Origin: Pseudomonadota bacterium
GTDB lineage: Bacteria; Pseudomonadota; Gammaproteobacteria; Steroidobacterales; Steroidobacteraceae
Assembly: GCA_018240525.1 (NCBI GenBank)
Contig: JAFEFN010000013.1
Span: 744,001 to 808,000, forward strand
DNA: 64,000 nt
Reading direction: 5' to 3'
Part shown: positions 37,727-45,013 of the stretch, one piece after another
How positions within the stretch are numbered: position 1 is the stretch's first letter
How the letters are laid out: each line of letters begins with the position of its first letter
The notes under the pieces: model-generated
Databases searched by the model: none
Told to the model about the DNA's origin: nothing
Seen by the model: only the letters and a program-made list of their open reading frames with translations
Position numbers and translations under genes: made by a program

Positions 37727-38740
37727 ATGGCCGCACGCAAGAAGAAGGCCGCCGCCGGCAAGCGCGGCTCGGCACGCTCGGGCGCACGCGGGCAGCTGGC
37801 GCCGGGCAAGGGCAGTCGCGGACTGGACGCCTCGCAGGTGGCCGTGGCGCTGGATGACCCGTCCGTGGCCGACCTCGCGGCGGTGGTGCGCGCCGCCGGC
37901 GGCGCCCCGATCGGCGCGTACCGCGAGCCGCTGGGCGGACGTGCGCTGCTGCTCGCCAGCCTGCCGTTCGCCGCCGTGCAGCCGACCCCGTTCCAACGCG
38001 ACCTTTCCCCCACGCACGCCAAGCGCCTCGCGAAGGCCATCGAGCAGACCGCGGCCTTCCTCGACCCGCTGATCGTGGTGCGCGGCGAGGACGGCCGCCT
38101 GTGGACGCCCAACGGGCGCCACCGGCTGGCCGCGGCCAAGGTGCTCGGCCTGAAACAGATCACCGCGCTCATCTCCCCGGATGACGCGCTCGCCTACCGC
38201 ATCCTGGCCCTCAACACCGAGAAGGCCCACAACCTGAAGGACCGCAGCCTCGAGGTCATCCGCATGGCGCGCAACCTCGCCAAGCAGCGGGGCCGCGAGC
38301 CGGAGCAGACGTTCGTGGCCGAGTTCGAGGCGCCGGAATTGCTCACCCTCGGGGTGGTGTACGAGAAGAACCCGCGCTTCGCCGGGGGCGCCTACAGCTC
38401 CTTCCTGAAGAAGGTCGACCGGTTCAGCGACCGCACCCTCGCCGCCAGCCTGCGGCAGCGCGAGGACTACGCCGCGCGCCTCCTCGAGATCGACACCCGG
38501 GTCAAGTCGGTGATCGCGGCCCTGACCGCGCGCGGCTTCAAGTCTCCCTACCTGCGCAACTATGTGGTGGCACGCATCAACCCGGTGCGCTTCCACAAGG
38601 CCAAAAAGGGCGACACCCGGCCGCCCATGCCCATCGGCGAGGCGCTCACCCGCATGTCCGCGGCGGTCCGCAAGTTCAACCTGGGTTCGGTATCCAACTC
38701 CGACCTCGCCTGGGTGGCGGTCGGCGCATCCGGCGACTAG
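37727..38740 (+). CDS. ParB-like nuclease-domain protein
   Basis: 337 residues. A Lys/Arg/Ala/Gly-rich N-terminus (about 30 residues) is likely disordered and DNA- or RNA-binding. Residues ~85-150 carry the ParB/Srx fold: VQPTPFQRDLSPTHAKRLAKAI, DPLIVV and TPNGRHRLAAAKVLG (the GRHR phosphate-binding box). The rest is helical and unlike chromosomal ParB, and there is no parA or parS nearby, so it is not the partition protein. Function unknown; it is the only gene in its direction here. Confidence 0.85.
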   Translation: MAARKKKAAAGKRGSARSGARGQLAPGKGSRGLDASQVAVALDDPSVADLAAVVRAAGGAPIGAYREPLGGRALLLASLPFAAVQPTPFQRDLSPTHAKRLAKAIEQTAAFLDPLIVVRGEDGRLWTPNGRHRLAAAKVLGLKQITALISPDDALAYRILALNTEKAHNLKDRSLEVIRMARNLAKQRGREPEQTFVAEFEAPELLTLGVVYEKNPRFAGGAYSSFLKKVDRFSDRTLAASLRQREDYAARLLEIDTRVKSVIAALTARGFKSPYLRNYVVARINPVRFHKAKKGDTRPPMPIGEALTRMSAAVRKFNLGSVSNSDLAWVAVGASGD

Positions 38741-40740
38741 TTCCTGCCCCTGCTGCGCTTGCGGGCCGGCGCCGGCGGCAGGGCCGGCGGCACGTCGACT
38801 TCCGGGAGGCGCTTGAGGTACCCGTCGTCCGCGTAGGTCAGCCCGTAACCGACGCCGAAGAGCGGCTCCTCGCCGGGCAGCTCGTCCACGGCCGGCGGCC
38901 GGGGGCTTGACGGCCAGGAAAAGGGCAGCGTACCGCGAAAGTCGTACTGCACCGTACCGTCGTGCGCGCGGAACAGCACGTCCGCCACCCCGCCGCCCTC
39001 CGGTCCCGGCAGCCACGCTGCCACGAAACTGTCGGCGGCATTGAGCTCGGCATTCACCCAGAGCGGGCGGCCGGACAGGAACACGGCCACCACCGGTATG
39101 TCCAGCGCATGCAGACGGCGCAGCAGCGCCAGGTCACGCTTGTCGCCGGGGCTGTATTCCAGGGTGTGCACGTCGCCTGCGTATTCCGCGTACGGACTCT
39201 CCCCGAACACGACGATGGCCACGTCCGGTCGCGTGCTGAACTCGCCGGCCGGGCTCAGGTTCGGGGTGCCGCCCGCAGCGCTCACGCACCGGGCGATGCC
39301 GGCATAGATCGATTCGCCGTGCGGGAAGTCCTGGTTCGGCTCGGTGCCCTGCCAGTCGATGGTCCAGCCGCCGCTTTGCTTGGCGATGCTGTCCGCGCCG
39401 TCCCCGGCGACCAGCACATGCGCCGCAGGCGACAGCGGCAGCAGATGGTTGGCATTCTTCAGCAGCACCAGCGACTCGCGCACGGCCTGGCGCGCCACGG
39501 CGCGGTGCTCCGCGGAGCCCAGCAGCTCGTAGCGCCCGGCATAGGGGCGCGACGACGGCCGTCCCTCGGTGTCCAGGTGCGCGCGTAGCTTGACGCGCAG
39601 CACGCGGCGCACCGCATCGTCGAGCCGTGCCGCGCCGATCTCCCCGGCGTTCACCTGGTCGAGGGTGTTCTTCAGCAGCTCCCGCCAGCCGTCGGGGGCC
39701 ATGAACATGTCGATGCCCGCATTCAGCGCCGCCGCGCAGCGGGTTGCGCTGCAGCCGGGTAACTGCGCGTGTCCGTTCCAGTCCCCGATCACCAGCCCCT
39801 CGAATCCGAAGCGTCCCTTCAGCACGTCGGTGAGCAGGGCGTGGTTGCCATGCATCTTCTGTCCGCGCCAGCTCGAGTACGAAGCCATGACCGTCTGGGC
39901 GCCGGCGAGAATCGCCGCCTGGTAGCCGAGGCTGTCGAGCTCAAGCAGCTGCTTCTCCGTGTAGAGATTGTCGCCCTGGTCCTTGCCGCCGGTGCCGCCG
40001 TCGCCGAGGAAGTGCTTGGGCGTGGCCAGCACGTGCGCGGCGTCCAGGAACTGCGGCGTGCCGGGGGCTCCCTGCAGGCCGGTCACCATCGCCACCGCAT
40101 ACTGGCGCACGACGTCCGGGTTCTCGGAGTAGCTCTCGTAGGTTCGTCCCCAGCGCGCATCGCGCGCGACCGCCACGGTGGGGGAAAAGGCCCAGTCGAG
40201 GCCCGTCACCCGTACCTCGAGCGCCGTGATCTCGCCGATGCGACGGATCAGCTCCGGGTCCCGGGCCGCCCCCAGACCGATGTTGTGCGGGAAGATCGTG
40301 GCGCCGGGAATGTTGTTGTGGCCGTGCACGGCGTCGGTGCCCCACAGCGCCGGGATGACCGTGGCGCCAGCCCCCCCGATCGAGGCCTCGTAGAACCGAT
40401 CCGCCAGCGCCAGCCACTCACTCGGTGCAGTGAGTTTGTCATCGCCCGGGGCGGAATTGCCGCCGTTGAGGATCGACCCGAGGGGATAGTGGCGCAGATC
40501 GTTCGGAGTGATGCTGCCGATGTCGGCCTGGATGAGCTGGCCAACCTTCTGCTCGGGCGACATGCGCGCGAGCAGCTCCTCGACGTGCGCCTCGAGCGCC
40601 TCGTCCCGGGGCAGTGCCGGTGGCAGTTCCGGCCAGCGCTGCGGATGAATCACCGGTTGCGGTGCTTCGGCCGCGACCGCCCCGAAGGCCATCCACAGAC
40701 TCATGCAATACCCGGCGAACTTGGCCGGTCTACTGTTCAT
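38737..40740 (-). CDS. secreted GH3 beta-glucosidase
   Basis: 667 residues from ATG 40740. A signal peptide (residues 1-25, MAFGAVAAEA) directs export. The GH3 (beta/alpha)8 domain shows WGTDAVHGHNN, ATPKHFLGDGGT (KH motif) and nucleophile Asp in LVIGDWNGHAQ. The alpha/beta sandwich domain follows (RESLVLLKNANHLLPL). The length and layout match 1,4-beta-glucan exo-hydrolases such as Pseudomonas/Xanthomonas periplasmic enzymes. It probably trims cello-oligosaccharides. The basic tail (APARKRSRGRN) is unusual. Divergent from the sigma factor with a 33-nt gap. Confidence 0.93.
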   Translation of the reverse strand: MNSRPAKFAGYCMSLWMAFGAVAAEAPQPVIHPQRWPELPPALPRDEALEAHVEELLARMSPEQKVGQLIQADIGSITPNDLRHYPLGSILNGGNSAPGDDKLTAPSEWLALADRFYEASIGGAGATVIPALWGTDAVHGHNNIPGATIFPHNIGLGAARDPELIRRIGEITALEVRVTGLDWAFSPTVAVARDARWGRTYESYSENPDVVRQYAVAMVTGLQGAPGTPQFLDAAHVLATPKHFLGDGGTGGKDQGDNLYTEKQLLELDSLGYQAAILAGAQTVMASYSSWRGQKMHGNHALLTDVLKGRFGFEGLVIGDWNGHAQLPGCSATRCAAALNAGIDMFMAPDGWRELLKNTLDQVNAGEIGAARLDDAVRRVLRVKLRAHLDTEGRPSSRPYAGRYELLGSAEHRAVARQAVRESLVLLKNANHLLPLSPAAHVLVAGDGADSIAKQSGGWTIDWQGTEPNQDFPHGESIYAGIARCVSAAGGTPNLSPAGEFSTRPDVAIVVFGESPYAEYAGDVHTLEYSPGDKRDLALLRRLHALDIPVVAVFLSGRPLWVNAELNAADSFVAAWLPGPEGGGVADVLFRAHDGTVQYDFRGTLPFSWPSSPRPPAVDELPGEEPLFGVGYGLTYADDGYLKRLPEVDVPPALPPAPARKRSRGRN

Positions 40741-40773
40741 GGTGGCTAGGATACACACCAGAGGTTCTTGCAC

Positions 40774-41445
40774 ATGCTCGATCCCGCTTCCCAGTCCGGC
40801 AGTCTGGACACCCCCGGCCTCCCACGGCGCCACTCCCTGAACCCGAGCGAGCAGCCGGACCTGCTCCTGATCGAGCGGGCCCGCGGCGGCAGCGAGCCGG
40901 CCGTCGAGGCGCTCATGCGGCGCTATGCCCGCCGGCTGTTTCGTGTCGCGCGCTCCGTGGTCAATGACGACGAGGGCGCGGAAGGTGCGGTCCGCGACGC
41001 CTGCGTGGCCGCCTTCGGCGACCTCAGCCGCTACGAGCCAACCGGCAAGTTCGCGGCCTGGCTGACGCGCCTGGTCTATCAGCAGGCGCGCAGTGCACGC
41101 CCGTCCGCCCGCGGCCGGGCCGCCGGCCCGGCGTCCGCGCACGGCGTGCTCGTGGCAGCCATCGAGCAATTGCCGGAGCTGTTCCGCACCGTGTTCGTGC
41201 TGCGCGTCATCGAGGGCATCAGCGGCATCGAGAGCGCCGCGTGCCTGGGCATCCACGAGACCACCGTCCGTACCCGGCTGTATCGCGCGCATCGCCGCCT
41301 CGATGCCGAGCTGGTGCGCGGCATGCGCCTGCAGTCGGACCTGCTCGACCTGCCGCCGGGTGCGGCCCAGCGGCTCGTGGATGCGGTGCTCGCCCGGTTC
41401 CCGCGCGAGGCGGGTGCGCCGGCTGCGGTGGCGCCGGCGCGCTAG
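40774..41445 (+). CDS. ECF-type RNA polymerase sigma factor
   Basis: 223 residues from ATG 40774, with GAGG 9 nt upstream; TTG 40768 is an alternative. Region 2 is around RRYARRLFRVARSVVNDDEGAEGAVRDA, split between helices, and region 4 is IEQLPELFRTVFVLRVIEG...SAACLGIHETTVRTRLYRAHRRL. It has an N-terminal extension of about 30 residues and a short C-terminal tail. No anti-sigma gene is adjacent. It may control the divergent GH3 gene or act elsewhere. Confidence 0.9.
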   Translation: MLDPASQSGSLDTPGLPRRHSLNPSEQPDLLLIERARGGSEPAVEALMRRYARRLFRVARSVVNDDEGAEGAVRDACVAAFGDLSRYEPTGKFAAWLTRLVYQQARSARPSARGRAAGPASAHGVLVAAIEQLPELFRTVFVLRVIEGISGIESAACLGIHETTVRTRLYRAHRRLDAELVRGMRLQSDLLDLPPGAAQRLVDAVLARFPREAGAPAAVAPAR

Positions 41446-41513
41446 GACCCGACGACCGGCCAGCACCGCGCGTGCCCCGCGCGGCGACCGGTTCCTCGGG
41501 GTGACGGGACGGG

Positions 41514-42218
41514 ATGCGCCGTTCATACTTCTTGCGCTGCCGCGTGGTTGCGGCCGGAAGTATCACCCTGAACGACATCGCGGGCGCGTTTCTGCTCACC
41601 TTCGCCGGACTGTTCCCGATCGTCAACCCGATCGAGGCCGCGCCCTTCTTCTTTGGCCTGACCTCGGGATTGTCCGCCGCCGAGCGCAACGCGCTGGCGC
41701 GCAAGGTCGCCATCAACGGCTTCGCTCTGCTGCTCGGATCGATGGTGCTCGGCCCCTATCTGCTCGAGTTCTTCGGCATCCGCCTGCCCGTGGTGCGGAT
41801 TGCCGGCGGGGTGGTGGTGACCGCGCTCGGCTGGAAGCTGCTGACGCAGGAGGACTGGTCCGATCACGCGGGCATGCCCGCCGGCGGCCGCCGCAAGGTG
41901 GGCAGCTTCTACCCGCTGACCATGCCGCTGACCGTCGGTCCGGGCTCGATGTCGGTGGCGATCACCATCGGGTCACGCAAGACCCCGGGCATTCCGCCGC
42001 TGACGGAGATCGCGCAGAAGATGACCGGGGCCCTGCTCGGCATCATCGCCATCGCCCTCACGATCTACCTGGCCTACCGCTTCGCCTCGACGATGGCGCG
42101 TGTGCTCGGGGAGAGTGGCGTCGAAGTGCTGGTCCGGCTGTCGGCATTCATCCTCATGTGCATCGGCATCGAGATCATCTGGAACGGCTACAGCGCGCTC
42201 ATTGCGCTACCGCATTGA
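41514..42218 (+). CDS. MarC family integral membrane protein
   Basis: 234 residues with six predicted membrane helices. LLTFAGLFPIVNPIEAAPFFFGLT carries the NPxxxxPxF motif of MarC, and PLTMPLTVGPGSMSVAITIG is the second family motif. MarC proteins were once linked to multidrug resistance but their function is unproven. A perfect GC-rich hairpin follows 2 nt after the stop. Confidence 0.92.
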   Translation: MRRSYFLRCRVVAAGSITLNDIAGAFLLTFAGLFPIVNPIEAAPFFFGLTSGLSAAERNALARKVAINGFALLLGSMVLGPYLLEFFGIRLPVVRIAGGVVVTALGWKLLTQEDWSDHAGMPAGGRRKVGSFYPLTMPLTVGPGSMSVAITIGSRKTPGIPPLTEIAQKMTGALLGIIAIALTIYLAYRFASTMARVLGESGVEVLVRLSAFILMCIGIEIIWNGYSALIALPH

Positions 42219-42219
42219 T

Positions 42220-42236
42220 CGCCGCGGCCCGCGGCG
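42220..42236 (+). terminator. GC hairpin directly after the MarC gene
   Basis: CGCCGCG and CGCGGCG form a perfect 7-bp stem with a 3-nt loop, starting 2 nt after the MarC stop codon. No T-run follows, so terminator function is only probable. The rest of the 236-nt gap up to 42455 shows no gene. Confidence 0.35.
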
Positions 42237-42454
42237 GCTCATCACCATGCGCCCCCTTCAGCGACTGCCCCAGGTGGGAACTGATCCCCGCTCACTGGCG
42301 ACGCGGTCCAGCCTGCCGTATCTCGGCATGGCCGCACCGGCGCTGCCACGCTGCACGCGCTGGTCTATCCTAGCGGGCATGGTCTAGCCGTGCTGCGGGG
42401 AGCCCCCGCCGGCGGGCGTGACCGCCAGCGACCCAGACAACCGGAAAGACACAC

Positions 42455-43207
42455 GTGAAGCGGATAGCCAGGACCTGCACTCTTGTCGCGTTGCTCCTCG
42501 CCTTCAGCGCGCCGGGCCGCCCGGCCACGCCGCCGCAACCAGGCTACCTCAGCCCCGGGGAGACGCTGCACATCGAAGCGTGGCTGCCGCCCGCGCCAGC
42601 CCCCGATTCACTGTCCCAGGCCGCCGACATCGAGGCGTTCTTCGCCACGCGCACGCTGATCGGCACGCCGCGCGGCGAGGAGGCCCATGCGGACGATGTC
42701 GTGGGGCCGGCCGAGGCGGTAGCCCTGCGCTTCACTTACCTCATGGGCGTCACGCTGGACCGCAAGAACGCCCCCACCCTCATGCACATGATGGACAGGC
42801 TGCGCGCCGACGAGCAGGCGCTGATGGCGCCGGTCAAGAAGGACGTGACCAAGGGGGGGCGGCACCGCCCCTTCGTCGAGTACCCGGGCCGGCCGACGTG
42901 CCCGCTCGAGTTCGCGGCCCTGGGCGAGACCGGCTCGTACCCTTCCGGCCACTCCGGTCTCGGCTGGCTGTGGGGCGCGACCCTGGCGGAACTGGCCCCG
43001 CAGTACGCCGACGCGCTGCTCGCGCGCGGCATCGCCTTCGGCGAGAGCCGCGTGGTATGCGGCTTCCACTACCCCTCGGACATCATGGCGGGTCGGCTCG
43101 CCACCGCAGCGCTGCTGCAGCGCGTGCACGGGGACCCGCAGTTTCTGAAGGACCTGGTGCAGGCCCGCAAGGAAGTCGCCGCGGCGCTCGCCGCCGCCCG
43201 CAAATAG
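42455..43207 (+). CDS. class A acid phosphatase (PAP2 superfamily)
   Basis: 250 residues from GTG 42455. A signal peptide (1-24) leads to a periplasmic domain with the three phosphatase motifs: KGGRHRPF, GSYPSGHSG and SRVVCGFHYPSD. GSYPSGH is the class A non-specific acid phosphatase signature. It hydrolyses phosphomonoesters using a His nucleophile. Converges with the Mur-ligase gene. Confidence 0.93.
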   Translation: MKRIARTCTLVALLLAFSAPGRPATPPQPGYLSPGETLHIEAWLPPAPAPDSLSQAADIEAFFATRTLIGTPRGEEAHADDVVGPAEAVALRFTYLMGVTLDRKNAPTLMHMMDRLRADEQALMAPVKKDVTKGGRHRPFVEYPGRPTCPLEFAALGETGSYPSGHSGLGWLWGATLAELAPQYADALLARGIAFGESRVVCGFHYPSDIMAGRLATAALLQRVHGDPQFLKDLVQARKEVAAALAAARK

Positions 43208-43216
43208 CCGGCCGCC

Positions 43217-45013
43217 TCAGGCGGACAGCCGCTGCACCAGCTCCGCGCGCACGGCGGGCGAATGCACCGTCAGCGCCAGCACGTCGCCCGGCCGGCCCCA
43301 CTCCAGTGCGTACTCGACCGCCTCCCGCTCGCTCATGCGCACGGGCAGCGCCTCCTCGGGCAGGCCCGCCCTGCGCAGCGTCGCATGGATGATCTTCGGC
43401 ACCTCTCCCGGCTGGCGGCCACGCAGGTAGCCATCGCTCTCCTTCACCACCACCAGCTCGGGACGGAACTCGGCCGTGGCCAGCGCCAGCGCCTCGATCT
43501 CGCTGTCCAGGCGGTTGCCGGCGTGGCCGAGGATCGTGCCCAGTCGGCCGTGCGGGTCGCGCAGGTGCGCGGCGACGCGCAGCAGGCCGCGCATGCCCTC
43601 CGGGTTGTGCGCGTAGTCGACCAGGATGTGCACGCCGTTGCGCTCGAAGCGCATCAGGCGGCCGGAGTTGTCCGCGGGGCTCGAACCGAAGCGCGCGAAC
43701 ACCGCGGCGATCGTGGCCGCGCCGATGCCGAGCGCGCAGGCGCCGAGAGCGGCGGCGGCGAGGTTGGCGACGTTGTAGCCGGCGCTGCCATCGACGGTCA
43801 GGGGCATGGCCGCCACCGCGCCCAGGTCATGGTCCGCACCGCCGCGGTGCAGGATCAGCCGCCCGGACCGGACCGCGCAGGTGCTGCCGCCGGCGCGGCG
43901 GTGCGCGGCGAGCAGCGTCTGCCCGTCCTCCAGGGAGAACCAGCCGATCTGCAGCGGCCTCCCGAAGCGCCGCGCCAGGCCCGCGGAACGGCCGACCAGC
44001 TGGGCATCGTCGGCGTTGAGCACCAGGAGCCCGTCGGCGACGAGCACGCCGGCGATGGTGAGCTTCACGTCGGCAAGGCCGGCGAGGTCGTCGATGCCGT
44101 ACTCGCCGAAATGATCGGCGCTGATGTTCGTGACGATCGCGGCCTTGGCACGCGAGACCGCGAGCCCGCGGCGCAGGATGCCGCCGCGCGCGGTCTCGAT
44201 GATCGCCGCGTGCGCGCGGCGCTCGCGCAGGACGCGGCGCGCACCCTCGGGGCCTGAGTAGTCGCCGCTCGCGAGCGGCTCGCTCTCGAAGAAGACCCCG
44301 TCGGTGCAGCAGAACGCATTGGGCCAGCCGTGCGCACGGGCGCACGCGGCCAGCAGCCGCACCGTGGTCGTCTTGCCATTCGAGCCGGTGACGAGCGCGG
44401 TGGGGACGTCGTGCAGCTGCGACCAGGGCAGCTGCGCGGCCGCAGGCAGCGCATCGAGCGCGAAGTCGCGCCCACCGTCTCCGGCGCCCAGTGTCAGCAG
44501 GTGGTCGTCAAGAAGGTGCGGCAGGCCACGCTCGCCCGCGGCGCGCAGCAGTGCAGCCAGGCCAGGGCGGCCCTCGCGCGCCGCAAGCTTCTCGAAGCGC
44601 GCCAGGGCCGCGGACTCCTCGAGTACCGGTGGGATGACGGCCGCAGGATCCGCCGCGTCCTCGAGCAGCTCGGCCAGCAACCCGGCTTCGAACTCGCGCA
44701 CCAGCGCCGGCTGGCCCGCGGCGAAGGTCGCGCACAGCGCCCACTCGTTGACCTCGGTGGCCAGGAACAGCAGGTCGGCCGGTGCGGCGATGGCGAGCGA
44801 GGTGCCGGTGGCATGCGGGCGTGCGACGCACGCCTGCTCGGTCCAGCCCAGGTGGCGGCGTGCGCGCTGCACGCGGCTGCGCCAGCCATCCAGCAGCGCA
44901 TCATCGACCGGGATCGATGCGGTCTCGAGCTGGGCGCCCGTGCCGCAGAAAAACAGGTTCGGCCCCGTCAGCCGCCGCGAGGCATCGAAGGGGAGCCCGG
45001 TCTCGGCGTTCAG
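43217..45013 (-). CDS. Mur-ligase-type protein, cyanophycin synthetase-like (no ATP-grasp), CTG start
   Basis: About 598 residues from CTG 45013. The first ATG/GTG/TTG in frame (GTG 44872) would remove 47 residues that look genuine (PFDASRRLTGPNLFF, GTGAQLE). GGAGG lies 7 nt before the CTG, and the frame is closed upstream without another start. The stop of cphA overlaps as CTGA. An N-terminal ~150-residue domain is followed by a complete Mur-ligase module (GSNGKTTT 210-217, ETARGGILRRG, VDYAHNPEG). It is closely related to the C-terminal half of CphA but has no ATP-grasp domain. A role in cyanophycin or a related peptide polymer is likely. Confidence 0.88.
   Translation of the reverse strand: MNAETGLPFDASRRLTGPNLFFCGTGAQLETASIPVDDALLDGWRSRVQRARRHLGWTEQACVARPHATGTSLAIAAPADLLFLATEVNEWALCATFAAGQPALVREFEAGLLAELLEDAADPAAVIPPVLEESAALARFEKLAAREGRPGLAALLRAAGERGLPHLLDDHLLTLGAGDGGRDFALDALPAAAQLPWSQLHDVPTALVTGSNGKTTTVRLLAACARAHGWPNAFCCTDGVFFESEPLASGDYSGPEGARRVLRERRAHAAIIETARGGILRRGLAVSRAKAAIVTNISADHFGEYGIDDLAGLADVKLTIAGVLVADGLLVLNADDAQLVGRSAGLARRFGRPLQIGWFSLEDGQTLLAAHRRAGGSTCAVRSGRLILHRGGADHDLGAVAAMPLTVDGSAGYNVANLAAAALGACALGIGAATIAAVFARFGSSPADNSGRLMRFERNGVHILVDYAHNPEGMRGLLRVAAHLRDPHGRLGTILGHAGNRLDSEIEALALATAEFRPELVVVKESDGYLRGRQPGEVPKIIHATLRRAGLPEEALPVRMSEREAVEYALEWGRPGDVLALTVHSPAVRAELVQRLSA

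Noticed and set aside
40741..41526. Upstream extension of the GH3 frame across the sigma factor
   Set aside because: It overlaps a clear sigma factor gene, and ATG 40740 begins a proper signal peptide.
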